A stretch of DNA of 64,000 nucleotides from Isoetes taiwanensis (lineage: Eukaryota > Streptophyta > Lycopodiopsida > Isoetales > Isoetaceae): NCBI GenBank assembly GCA_021234155.1, contig JAJEKV010000423.1:1-64000 (forward strand), read 5' to 3'. Below the pieces are notes generated by a model. It was not told the origin of the DNA. It was given only the letters and a program-made list of their open reading frames with translations, and searched no databases. The position numbers and the translations under genes are program-made. Shown here piece after piece: positions 1 to 11,945 of the stretch (position 1 is the stretch's first letter; every line of letters begins with the position of its first letter).

Positions 1-472
1 CTCTGTAGCTCAGGGGGCAAAAAATGTGTTTGAACTTTTTGAAAGGCGTGACCTGATGATACGATAAGTTAACCGGAAGGTGGCGACAAAGTCCGGTTTC
101 GGTGATTGTTGCCCCGTCCACGATCTACGACTTGAGTCACGAATATGGGGATAACTTTAGGTGTCACGGACAATATGGCGGAGGTTGAAGCATAACGGGA
201 TCGCGTGGCACTCTGCGTGGTGAAAAAAAGAGGTTCTTTGAGTTTCCTCAGCGGTGGTTGCTTCATGGCGGCGTGTACATCTGGGGGCTGCGGGAGGTTC
301 GGCGTCTGAAAAAGTGATCAACCACGTTGGATTCGATTGCAAGGAGCCAGGTAAGGGTCAAACAAAAGCAGCCACGGCTGAGTCACGATCAAGTCATTTC
401 TCCCCAAGGATCGGCATATTGGGGTAGGATGATGAGGCAGACTTCGCGGAGTGGGCCTGAACTTGATAAATA

Positions 473-934
473 TTAAAGTCCTCGAGGAATCGGTGTCGGA
501 GAGAGGGTTCGGCATTGTCGTGAAATGATTTTACTTTGTTTCCAAGTCCATGGTGGCATTGAGGGTGACCATCGGTGATGACTAAGCGCCCGATCGTGGC
601 CCGGTAATGGATACTTTTGGCACTGGCGGAGAAAGGTGCTGCCGACCAACATTTCATAATCACTGGATCTTCTCGACCTTCCAAACACCAAATTCAAGGG
701 GAATGAGAGATCACCAATGTTGATGTGAAGAAAGGCGTGATGCCTTGAGGTCTCGTGATATGGCCATTGCCAATTTGATGTCGTATGGGGCCGCGATAGA
801 GTTGTTTGATGCCCATTTGTTTTGCGGAGTTTATCGGTGATGAGATTGACCGCGCTACCTCCATCAATTTGAACATGATTGACTTGTTGATTGCCGTGGC
901 ATGTACCGTGGGAGTAGAGGTATACTTGACCCAA
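473..934 (-). pseudogene. Retroviral-type aspartic protease remnant
   Basis: A 153-codon minus-strand frame contains VQIDGGSAVNLIT near residue 21, matching the active-site loop of retrotransposon proteases (usually D-S/T-G-A-x-x-N-L-I; here D-G-G-S). About 70 residues later MLVGSTFLRQ matches the second conserved strand (ILG..FLR). The active-site loop is altered and the frame stops early, so it is not expected to work. It follows the zinc knuckle by about 950 bp, the right order for Gag-Pol. Confidence 0.6.
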
Positions 935-1884
935 GCAAAAACGATCGGGGGTGGTAGCTTGGTCCTTGAGAGCGGGGGACGAGTTTCAAAATTGTGGCCA
1001 AGCTTAAAGGGAATTTTGATTTTGGCTAGCTCCTCTTGGAGTTCAGAGGCACATGAGAAAAAGGATCGGTGGATCCACAAGTGCGGGGAGTGCGTGGTAA
1101 AGCGACAACTTCTTTGAGTAGGTCAACCTCTGCGGTGATATTGGGATATATCGAGGCGTGGAGGTTGAGGCGTGGAAGGTGCGTCTTGTCTTTGTTGAGC
1201 TCTCGTGGTGGCATGGACATTAGCCAACGCGGGCGGCCTTGGCCCGGCTTGCATGAGGTTCAAAATGCTTTGGCGAACTTTAGGCATGACATTCGGCATG
1301 AGTTTCTCAAGTCGATGCAAAATGGACCTTTTGTCTTTACATGAGGAATTGCGTCGGCAAAGGCGGGTTCGTGCCATTAGGAATAATGGGTAAAGGGGCG
1401 TGGCATACAGTGCAGCGTGAAACCAAACCAACCCAATTTGATGGCTGGACTATAGGATTAAGAGCCTGAAAAATTTCTTCGTGCTTGTTGATCCATCGAG
1501 GTTGATTGGCGGGAGCTGGTTGATAAGCGTGATTTGCCGAGGCGAAGGTGGCTTCGAAGAAACGGGGCCGGGCCTTGTTTGCCATTAGCAATCGAGTTGG
1601 TAAGGCGGAGGCGGACTGATGTGAATACGATTGGTGCGAAGCGCACCTGAACTTGTGGGAGTTGAGGACACGCAGGTGGTGGTATGACCCCATTCTTGCC
1701 GGTGATAACAGCTTTTGAAGGATCAAAGGGAGGGCGTGTGTTGGGTCCCCGTTGTGGCTCTGTGGCGATAGTGTTGATTGGGTTGCGCTGAGGGTGGGTG
1801 GCTAGCGATAGTGCGATTGGTCCGAGGTGTTGTTTGCACTTGATAAACCATCTTGTTGCGGAAAGGTGTAGGATGAGTGCGAGT

Positions 1885-1926
1885 GCACTCTTCCGTGGCA
1901 TGATTGCACATGTTGCATCGTTTACA
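1885..1926 (-). pseudogene. Nucleocapsid CCHC zinc knuckle
   Basis: The minus strand encodes CKRCNMCNHATEEC, a perfect C-x2-C-x4-H-x4-C knuckle. It lies about 30 bp below the Gag capsid remnant and is followed by a Gln/Pro/Thr-rich linker. It would bind the element's RNA. It supports the Gag-to-protease direction. Confidence 0.75.
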
Positions 1927-1952
1927 ATGGCGGGCCATTGGTGGAGTTGCAC

Positions 1953-2590
1953 TCATTCGCCAAGTGGCCTTGATATTTCTGAGATATGGCACCGAATCAT
2001 TGCGCCCGGATTGGCGTGTTGAGGTTGAACGGCCGATGCAGGGAACCATGGCGGGTGGAATGAAAGGGAGCTCTGAAGAGTCACGCCACGGGAGGAAACA
2101 TTGGCCCGAAAGTGATTGACAAGATCGATAGCACTGCTCCAAAGTCTTGGTAGCGGTATTCGGTCATGAGTCCGATAGGCTGGAGGAAGTCCTTGGAGAA
2201 ACCGGACCAAGATCTCGGCTCTGTGTGGGGTACTCCTTGAGTTTCTTGGCGAGAATGTGAAGACGATACGCAAAATCCCGAAGGCGGACTCGTGGTGGGC
2301 TCTTGTTGAAGGTCATTGAGTTGCTTGAGATGAAGTTGATCATCATCCGTGGTCCCATAGTGAGAAAAAAGCGGTTTTCATTTGGGACCAATCTTGTTTC
2401 CAAAGTGGCTTTTGTTGGACATGAGCCATTGATGAGGGGAGCCACGCAATGTGGTGGAAAAGATGTGGAATTTCAATTGAGGGTTGCGCATGACCATTCG
2501 GGGACAGCGAGCCTCAAATTCTTCCATGTGGGCCTGAGCACTTTGGTCTAAAGGTTTGCCTTTCGTGTTGCCAAAGGTGGGATAAGTCAA
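1953..2590 (-). pseudogene. Gag (retrotransposon capsid) remnant
   Basis: Three overlapping minus-strand frames together give a Gag capsid region. The first (from about 2590) carries the F-x-R...K...F...L.G...W pattern (RGSPHQW). The second has DFAYRLHILAKKLKEYP. The third has AEILVRFLQGLPPAYR, the hallmark capsid motif of Ty3/gypsy Gag (F..GL.P..R). The order is correct but at least two frameshifts separate the pieces. In a live element this protein would form the cytoplasmic virus-like particle that packages the RNA. A basic, proline-rich leader (2700-3370) precedes it. Confidence 0.7.
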
Positions 2591-3320
2591 CTTAAGGGTC
2601 AGAAAGGTAGAGGTAAAAGTCTTTGGGCTGGGCGGGGAACATGATAGTGAGGATATTGAGGTGGAGTTGGAGGTGGTATGGTGCCGGAAAGACCCTACTT
2701 AAGGGGTGGCTGAGGTGGAGGTCTTTGGAGGTGCTGATCATTGGTTTTGAGGTGCAGCAAGAGTGTAAGCAGGAAGAGCGGTGGGAAAGGTAGGGAAGGG
2801 AAATTCACGGGGGAGGAGCAAAAGAGACATGTGGATATCCCTGTCCCCCGTGGGAGATGATGGTTGTGAAGGCGAGGCGTATGGCGGAAGAGTGATGGAT
2901 GAAGGCATGTTCGGGGTATGAAAGTAAGGTTGAGCAGGTGGAGCGGATAGGGCTCGATAGTGATGAGGAGGCCGAGGTCATGAGCAATGTTTGCACGCTT
3001 GAGGCGGAGAATTGGGACGAGACATGACACGAGGGGTGGGTGGCGCCGACCGAGGCCCTAGACCGAATGTGGCCTCCCTCAATGTCATAAGCGCATCCAT
3101 ACATGTCACGAACAGCTTCCCTTCGATGATGGCGCTCCAGGCGGTATGCGGGAAAGAAGTTCTTCGGCGTGAAGTTTCGCGGCGGACATGGCGGCGAAGA
3201 AAGGAAAAACTAATCGAACCCGGCGGCCCGGCGGCGGTGTTTGGGGGTGCGGGTTTGGGAACTCTGCAAGACAGCCCTCTGTGAGGACCCTTGGATCTAA
3301 GGAGAATCCGGGGGGGACTA

Positions 3321-3831
3321 TGTCACGCGGGATTTGCAAGAAAAAAGAACAAGAAGAAGAAAACGAGAACAAGAGAGAACATTGAGAGGAAAATGATAAG
3401 CTTCCTTGATATCAATGATGAACATACATGAGCTCTAATCGAGAGAAGACCGAAGAGAGACAAGACTCAAAACTCATCTAAAACTCATGTGCTAGCTCTA
3501 CTCATATATATAGTACAATGGCCTTTGGCCCAATATAGACACTCGGGTGATCTCGGTGCCGACTCTGGAAGGAGGCGATTCTTGAGGAATGTTGGCGGTG
3601 CCTCTTGAAGTGCCTCGAATCCTGGCCGACGGCGAGGCGGTGGCGCGGCCAAATCACTTGTCCGGCGGCGCCTCTTGTTGACGGACCTTGAGGCTTTGGC
3701 TTTGCGTGGTCTGCTACCTTGGTCTTCTCTGAGCTTTTTGATGGCTGACCGTGGGCATGCGTGGATCCTTAAGCTTGACCTGGTCCGTCGTATGCATGAA
3801 TAGTCCTGAACCAGGAGGCACAGGACTAACA
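3321..3831 (-). repeat. LTR of the gypsy-type element
   Basis: The segment runs TGTCAC...CTAACA on the plus strand, so it has the TG...CA ends of an LTR and reads TGTTAG...GTGACA in the element's own orientation. Inside it a TATATATA box near 3505 is followed by a CT-rich transcribed-leader-like tract, as expected for U3-R-U5. The length is about 510 bp. No standard TGG-starting primer binding site was found just inside it, so the inner boundary may be off by a few bases. The second LTR is not in the window. Confidence 0.6.
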
Positions 3832-4237
3832 CTAATACTCCTGTTGTGTGTGCAAACCCAGAACAACATCAAGTTCTAATATATCCCATCTTCCTTTCTT
3901 GCTTATGTTGTTAATATACTCTATCATAATGAATGCCATATGATTAGGAATAGCTCGGTCCTTATTCTAGTTTATAATAAATCTTCAAAATGCCTATTAC
4001 TTTGTAGTTGGCAGAGAGGTTCTCATTCTGGTTTATAATAAATTCTCGGTGCACATATCTAAACCAGCAGTGCGCTTGCTTTGTTTGATTGATTCAACAG
4101 AGCACAAAAAAGACCCCAGGTTTGTCTTATCACCCTTTTTTCCTACTTTACTCATCCCATTTGCTTCTTTTAATAGATGCATGCATAGGCCAATGCGGTG
4201 GATTATTCCAATAGAGATTGTTACAGCCACAACTTTA
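3832..4237. other. Non-coding flank
   Basis: AT-rich sequence between the LTR and the fold-back element. No reading frame, splice-bounded exon or repeat was supported here. Confidence 0.5.
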
Positions 4238-4777
4238 GGGCTTTTTTTAGATTAAAAAAGGGCCTTCGAAACATGCCAACTAAGCCACATGAAGTTAAAT
4301 GAACTACCAATCAGAAATCAGAGCCTGACGGGTCCAGTCAGCAAAACTGTTATAACTAACTCACTGGATCACATTTTCTAGTATAACTATTGATAGAAAA
4401 GTCCAAATGAGCTCTGCTTTAGTGCAATAGATAGATCTCATTGAGATCTTTCCAACCTTAGGTGCTTTGCATATATTTTAACCACTTATGATTGTCAAAA
4501 CTCCAAAAAATATGGTTTTTGCCATTTTTTACTATCTTACAGGGTTAAAAGATATGCAAACCACCCAAGGTTGAAAAGATCTCAACGAGATCTATCTATT
4601 GCGCCAAACAAGAGCTCATTTGGACTTTTCTATCAACACTTATGCTAGAAAATGTGATCCAGTGAGTTAGTTATAACTGTTTTGCTGACTGGATTCCCAG
4701 TTCTGTTTTCTGATTGGTAGTTCATATAGCTTAGTCAGCGGTTCTTAGAAGGCCCTTTTATGATCTCAAAAAATCCC
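4238..4777. mobile_element. 540-bp fold-back element (MITE-like)
   Basis: Two arms of about 230-240 bp (4238-4480 and 4540-4777) are imperfect inverted copies separated by a loop of about 60 bp. Matching landmarks include GGGCTTTTTTTAGAT / reverse complement of ATCTCAAAAAATCCC, GAACTACCAATCAGAAA, CCAGTCAGCAAAAC and GAGATCTATCTATTG. The ends are flanked by TA on both sides (4236-4237 and 4778-4779), which suits a Tc1/mariner-type non-autonomous element. There is no coding content. A transcript would fold into a very long hairpin. Confidence 0.75.
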
Positions 4778-4779
4778 TA

Positions 4780-6231
4780 ATGATCTGCAGTACAGGTCAA
4801 ATGGCAAAAAATTTTGTTCGAGAGCAATTGTTTTGCTACATGATAATTTGCTTCCTTGCAGTGTGCTTTAGAATCACAATGGTAACATCTTTCTAATTAA
4901 CTAAGGGTTTTCTCATTCAATTCCGCTTCTTAGTTCATTTGTGAGCATGCAAAACAAAATAGTAGTTTCTGTGCAATTCTATCTTCAAGTTTATGCAATA
5001 TTTGTTCCTTTTTCTTCCTCAATCAATACCGCAACACCAGATGAGACCACTGATCCTGATATCCATGTATTTTTTCCAACTTCAAAAAGGCGAGTGTGCA
5101 TACATTTATTAGGTTTTGCCACATTTTCTGTCACAAATAGTCAGTGAAATTCCTGACTTCAGAGAGTTTTTTTTGTATTCTTCAATATTGTTTCCTTGCT
5201 CCAGATCTGATTCCCCTTCATAATCGGCTCCCAAGTTTAAGTACCAGCCAAGGAATGAGGCGACATGCTTCTTCATCATGCACTCTTCTTTCTTCCTGTC
5301 AGCATTTCCAGCTTTGTGTCTGCTGCGTTTCTTTCCAAAGTATGGAAGAGATTTGTTTTCTCAACACGTGGCTTCCAGTTGAAGAGGGGCCAGAGAGAAA
5401 AATGACCAGCTTTCTTCTCCCTGTTTGCTCACAAATGTTTTTTGCCTAGAACATAGTTTTTGGGAGGTCTATGGGAGGCTTTGGCATTGGGAGGACATCT
5501 GTGGAGGCTTTCCCGTTCAGTGCACGTAAGAACATGTAATACCATTTTGAATTTGAGGTTCAGGCCTCTGTATGCGCACTATTCTACTGGAGTTGCATTT
5601 GAAGAGCCTGGAACTTTGCAAAGTCAAAGATAAGATGCTTTGCTCCTTATTTAGATCATAGGGCTCAATTTTTTGTCAAACAAAAATGCATGGAAGGAGT
5701 TGAGTATCTCTGCAAACTAACATTTCCAAGTTGTCCCTATGGTTAATGCATGGAATATTCAAATCGGCTACATTCCACTACTCTTACGGTAAAAGGCCAA
5801 TACCTCTTTCATTCATAAGGCATTTTAGATTTAGAATTACCCACTTGCCTTTTTGTATGTGCTGCATTCTTGAATTTCCTTTGGAAGATATAGATTGCTA
5901 AAAGTTTCATGTTGTTTTAGAGCCTTCTATTCGAATTACGTAGCTTTCACATAAGTTGTAGCTCTAAATCCAGAAAGGTCATTGTTTGATTGCAGCAAGT
6001 GGAGTGTGAATCAGCTTGGGAATAACCAGATTCCTTTTTAGAATGCGTTGGATTTGGCCTTTATGCACCCTCCTGGAATTCCCCTTTTTTTCTCACAAGA
6101 TGTGCAATGCAATCTGGGCCTAGAGTGCTCTAGGATTTGCCCAAATGCTCACTGCAAATGGGAACCAATGCCTAGGGCCTGAAGCAATCTTTCAAGAAGC
6201 CTTTTCTTTGAGTTTGAACATGATGGTACAA
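4780..6231. other. Non-coding DNA
   Basis: AT-rich. Reading frames at 4941-5449 lack any recognisable domain and their composition does not look coding. I see nothing else here. Confidence 0.4.
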
Positions 6232-6417
6232 GCACAAGGTAACTTTGATATGTTTAGAACTTTATTTCGTGCTTTTTAGTTCTTCTACATTCTAATCTTT
6301 TTCGTACTAAACTTAATAGAGGAGCTAAGCACAAGATAAGTTTGGTATGTTTAAGACTTCGTTTCTTGCTTTTCTGTTCTTCTACATTCTAATCTTTTTG
6401 TACTAGACTTAATAAAG
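6232..6417. repeat. Diverged tandem duplication (about 105-bp unit)
   Basis: Both copies share TTCTTCTACATTCTAATCTT followed by GTACTA(A/G)ACTTAATA, preceded by related TTTGATATGTTTAGAAC / TTTGGTATGTTTAAGAC segments. The copies lie at about 6232-6325 and 6336-6417. Confidence 0.7.
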
Positions 6418-6600
6418 AAACCACTTTGCTTTAATTCAAAATAAGTCTTTTCAGTGGAAACCAGCCTGCATACTAGGATACTTTTGTGGTCCTCCCCTTG
6501 GGTGTAGGGGACTGCATTGTTTTGACTTCCTAAAGCTTAGACGTTGACACTTTGGTTCTTAAGAAATTACTAACATGTCTATGACATTCTGTTCACTGTT

Positions 6601-6795
6601 AATACACAAATGTGCAACAAGTTGCAGTAGCTTTAATGACATACCTTAGGAGGCTTCTAGATATTCTGGGTTTTTGCATTTTGATGTGACTTAACGTGTA
6701 TTTATTACAAATGTACAGCCTTAAGAGTTGCAATAGCTTTAATGACATAGCTTAGGCCAGGCTGCTAGATTCTTGGCTTTCTGCATTTTGATACT
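6601..6795. repeat. Diverged tandem duplication (about 104-bp unit)
   Basis: GAGTTGCAATAGCTTTAATG-type sequence recurs, with ACATA(C/G)CTTAGG, GCTTCTAGAT/GCTGCTAGAT and CTGCATTTTGAT present in both copies at the same spacing. The copies lie at about 6601-6692 and 6705-6795. Confidence 0.7.
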
Positions 6796-7224
6796 TAAAT
6801 TGAAGACATGGACAAAGAAGATGTCCTCTCTATTTCCAGCTTCAGCTACATGCCCTTTTGGAATGCTTTTGAATTTTCTAGGCCTACACATTTGAATGTG
6901 AATTGCCTAGAAGTTGCCTTTGTTCAAGTTATAGAATGTTCTAATCCTTTAGTCTTTCATTACGTTCCTAATTATAATGTACTTATTTTTGTGCCACCTT
7001 ATCAAGAGAATGCCTGACTTGAATCTCATTTGTCCTGAGCTAATTTGTGGTTGTCTTTCACTGTAGAAGGCAGTATGTGGATGGTGCATACACATAGCAT
7101 GCCTACAATGAATGGGCGTTTGGAGTCTGCTATGAAAGTGTTCTCTACTACCTTTTGTGCACTTAACCAAATATATCAATTTGCTATAAAGTCTCAATTG
7201 CAAAAGATCTTATGTGCCAGAAAC

Positions 7225-7450
7225 TACATTAAATGTTCAATCTTTAAAGTTCAACAATAGCATGAGGAGAATTTTTCCAAAATTAATAGTCAATCAGACT
7301 GCTTTTTTATTTACGCAGGCTTATTTGCTACATCACTGGATTAATTGCTCAATCCGGAAAGTTTCAGCAATAGCATGAAGAGAATTGTTCCAAAATAAAT
7401 AGTCATCGCATCAATTTTTCTTTTGCATATGCTTATTTGCTATATGACTG
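7225..7450. repeat. Diverged tandem duplication (about 115-bp unit)
   Basis: Both copies contain TTCAAC/TTCAGC followed by AATAGCATGA(G/A)GAGAATT and TTCCAAAAT(T/A)AATAGTC, then GCTTATTTGCTA and ATGACTG/ATCACTG. The copies lie at about 7225-7340 and 7341-7450. Confidence 0.7.
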
Positions 7451-9253
7451 TGTCATTCCCATATGTCCAATGCTTTCTTATAAGGTGGTAACTAACTGGT
7501 GTTCTCTAGATTTGAATGCATTGAGGTTCTTCACATTCCAATGAACTCTGAGAGCAATCCATCCATTTGAGCAGCCTCCTATCGAGATTCATCATTGAAT
7601 AAGACATGACTCAGAAAATTTGGAGCCATTCCATAGGATGAATAATTATATTGCATGCAAATGTAATGAGGTTATCAACTCTGACAATTTCAAAATTGCA
7701 GGCAATTGTAATGAGCACATCAAGATCATCTAATACAAGCCAAATACGTGAGGGCCATTTTCACTTGGAGCAAGAAACAGAACCAGACTTCAAATTGAAG
7801 TTAGCAAATTCATCCCAATAGTGAATCAAACAAAATGGAAAGTCAAATTGCATCATTTGAGGGTTCTCATGATTCCTTGAACCTAGGATCGAAATGCCAA
7901 CAAAATGAAGTTAATCCTTTTAGATATCTTTTAGTTATATATTACAATTTGCAATTTATTTTGTAGCATAGATGCTCGTATTTTTTAAAATAGTTTAGAA
8001 ATAGTAATTTGACAAAAGGTTTGTCATTGGTTTATCTTACAATTTGGAATTTGTTCTGTGATACATATGGTCTTATTTTTGTCAAAACAGTGTGTTAACG
8101 TTCTTAATAAAATAGCTACCTTGCTCAATAGATGCATGTTTTCTAAAGTCAGCAGAGGAAAATTAATCAATTGAAATTGCTTGATGGGTAGCTAAATCTC
8201 ATATTTGCAAGCAATAGTCAAGTTCTATTAACCAATTTTGAGTTGTTACCCTAGGTTTCCATAGGTTTTAAGTTGGTTTCCCTAGGTTTTAAACTGTCAA
8301 AAAATATTTCCGATATTAGAAAAATTGGATAAGTTTTGTTAGCATAATTTTGGGTCTGAGTTTTTCGGATATGCAGGCTGAATTAGGACGACGAGGTCTT
8401 AAGCAACACAGGAAATATGAGCTACTTTCTTAGCAAGTGCCTTTAACATTTAACTCCATCAGAAGTCGTAGTCATAGATTGAAAAGAAATATTTGCAACA
8501 TGCAATTTCTTCTCGAAGTAACTCATAGTAGCTTATCATGTAATTGTCCACTAGCCCATGTTAGGACTTCGCTAGAACATCTATTAATTAGAAATCACAT
8601 GTTAAAAGTAGACTACCTCAAAAGTTTGCTCTAGATGAATAGTGCGTAAAATATTCACATTATCCACATCCAAAAATGCTTAGCAGACACTTCTCATGCT
8701 TGACATTGTTCAACAAGCCCGCCTTCAAAAATAACAGATTGTTACAAAGCCCGGCAACGCCGGGCAATGTTACTAGTATAATTATTAAGGTGGATCCTGC
8801 AATGCTGTTGGTTAGTCTCGCCAAAGATTATATTTGCTCCATCATGAAATCATTTAGGATCCAATCTTTCTCGAAGGTTTCAGAGAATTTCTTCCATTTG
8901 ATTGTGCCTTCTTTCATTGTTCTCGTTTCCACAACAAATTTTTTCCACCGTATGGGTGTTGCGCTGGTCGACCTTGCAATTTTTACTTAAGGCCATATTT
9001 TTTGTGAGAACCTAGTTAGCTAAAAGGAATGAGGAGGTGCTTCATTGTTAATAAACTCGCAATGGTAGAACTAGGCTATTCTCAGCTTCTCATCTCCAAT
9101 CTCTTAGTTGCTCAACTGTTGTTGAGTGTGTGGACGAGGCTATGGTTTCTTGTGTAAGACTTAGTAACGAGTTAACCTTGTGTGACAGGTTTCATCAATT
9201 ACATACGTTCTTACAATTTCAAAATTGCATCGTAAGCATCGATGCTTGGGGAA
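7451..9253. other. Non-coding DNA
   Basis: AT-rich with short homopolymers. Reading frames at 8437-8990 have no recognisable domain. I see nothing supported here. Confidence 0.4.
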
Positions 9254-10098
9254 TCAATACCTCCTAAGCAGACTTCGTGTGCCAATATTTACAACAGAAG
9301 GGAGCAGAGCCCTCAGTTTTCCAAGTCTTGACATATATTGACCTACACAAGCCTTGAAGCTGGGAAGTTCTTTCACCTGGGTGCACCATCTCTTTTGCCA
9401 GTTTTAATAATTCAATGCGTGCAAGGATGGGGATGAACATGGCATCTGCCATAGAAAATGCATTTTCAGCCAAGTAATCACTAAAAGAGAGTTCCTTCTC
9501 AGCATCATCAAGCAGAGTAATAAGTTGCTCTTTATTTGCGACTCTGACCTCCCTATTTTTCAAGATATCCTCAAACGAGTGCATTTCATGCAATTTGATG
9601 ATATGATATTAAGTTGGCAAGGTCAGCGTTCTCAGCCATCCTTGCAATCACAACTTGTCTCTTAAACTTACTGAAGTGCCTAATATATTTTTCTGAAAGG
9701 TTGCTCAAGGTAGAAAGCTTTGGCTGCCAAGAATCAATTTTAAGCATCCATCAATTGACCACCTCTTTATCCACATTATCCCCACCTAAAGATGGACTAA
9801 AACTATCTACAAACCTGCAAAAGATAATTGAAAAAATAAGATAATCTAACATTAAAACTCCTTGAAGAAAGCTTGTGAATATGACTTACTTGATGATGGA
9901 AAGGCTACCTCTGAAGATGTTATTGCCATTCACAAGAACAGGGATATCACCAGCCGGGTTATCACGGAAAAACTCTGCATCTAAATTTCGGCCCTTCAAG
10001 GGATTTATACTCCTGGGACAATAGTCTAGTCCTTTTTCCTCCAAGGCAAGACGTGCTTTCTGGCTTTGAAGAGATGAAGGATGATGATAAAACTGCAT
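9254..10098 (-). pseudogene. TCHQD: TCHQD-class glutathione S-transferase, broken copy
   Basis: Exon 1 (10098-9890) begins MQFYHHPSS and has the GST thioredoxin-like N-terminal domain (KARLALEEKGLDY, NPAGDIPVLVNG). It ends at a GTAAGT donor. Exon 2 starts after TTTTGCAG at 9814; the split codon AA|G joins in frame. Exon 2 gives WMLKIDSWQPKLSTLSNLSEK and QVVIARMAENADLA, then AENAFSMADAMFIPILARIE, which is the C-terminal helical domain of plant TCHQD-type GSTs (recalled, not searched). It is broken by an in-frame TGA at 9751-9753 and by two frameshifts, near 9605 and near 9385. The final frame still reads RSLLRRY and stops at 9254-9256. The exon-intron structure is preserved, so it is not a processed copy. 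The family conjugates or dehalogenates electrophiles with glutathione. Confidence 0.85.
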
Positions 10099-10378
10099 GG
10101 TTTCAAATCTTCTTGATAACTTAACTTGAATCTAAAGCAAGTCCTTGTGCATATGAATAATCTTCATGGGCAAAATCTGTTCTGTAAAAATAAATGCGAG
10201 TTCATTACAAACTCAGAATATCTGGACATTAAATCTTGAGAGGCACCCTTTTACATATCCATGTTAGTCACATAGACAATATTCATATTATGTGGTTCCT
10301 CTTTCTGGAATGGTCTGTTCTCAAAGAACAATATCCCCAAGAAACATCTACGAAGTGCAGAAACTTAAGCAAGCCTAT

Positions 10379-11010
10379 TGCACATAATTTATAAATCTGG
10401 CTAAAGACAGAAGCAAAGGCACAAAGCTTAGGGCCGCTATGGTAGCAGAGTTTGAGGCAAAACTAGCCCAAGAGAAAGAATGTGTGTCCACTTTGGAAAA
10501 TAAGGTTGTGAAGCTAGAAAACTCACTTGAAGCCACCGTTGGAAAAGCTAATACAACAGAGAGCAAAGTGACAGACTTAGAAACCCAACTCTCTAAAGCA
10601 ACATGCCGGTCGAAATGCAACTTTCGGTTCCCTTTGCGGTGAACAAAAGATATCTAAGCTTGAAGAACTGGCGAAAGTTTCCTCTCTGAAAGTGAGGCAA
10701 CAAGAGAAAGTAAATCATGCGAGCTTAAAAAGAGTTAGAGGAGCACCTGAGAAAAAGATCTCGCCTTGAAGCGGTTCCTAAAAGCAGCCTCCTATAAATC
10801 TGATACAATGGAAGCAGAGTTGGCCCAAGCTAAAACCAATGTTTCTTACTTCGAAGATCAAATTGCAGAGTTAAACACAAAATATGATACAACCCAGAGT
10901 AAATAAGCAGATTTACGTACCAAATTAGCAAAGACCGAGGGCGAGCTGTCCATGTTGGAAGCAAATCTTCGCGCCTCTGTTGAAAAAAGCCGGTAAATCG
11001 GAGGTTAAAG
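10379..11010 (+). pseudogene. Decayed coiled-coil protein fragment
   Basis: A 67-codon frame (10439-10642) has clear heptad character (EFEAKLAQEKECVSTLENKV, KVTDLETQLSKA). After a frame change the same style resumes at about 10808-11000 (MEAELAQAKTNVSYFEDQ, LRTKLAKTEGELSMLEANL), broken by TAA and a later stop. The blocks resemble one another (AELAQ.K..VS..E..., L.T.L.K), so the original protein was probably built of repeated coiled-coil units. The family is not recognised. No start context or splice site was fixed. Confidence 0.5.
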
Positions 11011-11746
11011 CCGCAGAACCGGAAATAGAGTAACCGTGAATCGCATCTAATTTAGGAAAGGGCATGTCCATTTGGCGGTTTAAGAAGATCCAAAATCTCT
11101 GGAGCTTTCAACACTTATGAGCAATCTTGTAAAACAAAATGGCCTCAGAATAGCGTAGAATGCAAAAAACCCCAGATCAAGGCAAACTGCATCAAGGATG
11201 TCCAAGGCGTTAAGCAATCGATGAAACAGAAAGCGATGAAACAGATTTAAGGCTTCCTCGCCTTTTGGCCGGGACCTCTACATTTCGCATTACAAAAGCG
11301 AGCCTACATCTCCACCTTACGCCTTCGCCGATACAAGGAAACGGCCCCGGACCTTTGCCCCTCGCAACCCAACCAAAGCGGAGATCGCATCTCCACCTTC
11401 CGCCTGGCTCATGTGGAATCCACGCCGTCTAAGTGTATTGAGGGGTCCCTCAAATCTCAAAAGTCCACAGCCGTCCACAAGGAATATGCTACAACATTCT
11501 TCAATCACGGCCCTCTATGCGTCTTGCCCCATACTCCCCAGCGGTAACCCAAAAAAAAGGCATTGACGTGAGCTCTGGGCTGTCGTGGAATTTTATTAAA
11601 AAGGAAGACACCAAAGCTATTAAAAGGCACCAACCAAAGCTATTAGGAGCAAATCCGTCGGTATTGAGGAGCACTTGTCAAAAGATCTAGGTCCGGTGAT
11701 TTATTCCCACCTAATTGTCGGGATCCATCCATCCCCTGATGGTTTT

Positions 11747-11818
11747 CCAGCAGTTTGTGGTTTCCCCAGCAGTTTGTGGTTTCCCCTGATAGTTTCCCAG
11801 CAGTTTGTGGTTTCCCTA
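11747..11818. repeat. Short tandem repeat, CCAGCAGTTTGTGGTTTCC x3
   Basis: Three near-identical copies of CCAGCAGTTTGTGGTTTCC occur in 72 bases, the second directly joined to the first and the third after a 15-base spacer. Flanking 11020-11740 shows no supported gene. Confidence 0.8.
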
Positions 11819-11945
11819 AATCTAAACTCCCGCTGCTTGTGGAATCAGAGAGCAACTCCCAACTCCGGAAGTTTCTAATTATTCGATTTGATTGGCTTAC
11901 GGCTAAAAGCCGGGCACTAACAGCCGCTCGTGGAATCTGGGCCTA

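Larger units (their letters stand above)
1..3831 (-). mobile_element. Decayed Ty3/gypsy-type LTR retrotransposon, 5' part
   Basis: Reading from high to low coordinates on the minus strand, the order is LTR, leader, Gag, zinc knuckle, aspartic protease. This is the 5' order of an LTR retrotransposon. Gag is spread over three frames and there are many stops, so the copy is dead. The reverse transcriptase, RNase H and integrase expected next would lie left of position 1. The 0-600 bp stretch holds only protease-distal linker-like reading frames that I cannot assign. Assignment to Ty3/gypsy rather than Ty1/copia rests on the Gag sequence and is an inference, since the diagnostic integrase/RT order is outside the window. 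Confidence 0.75.
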
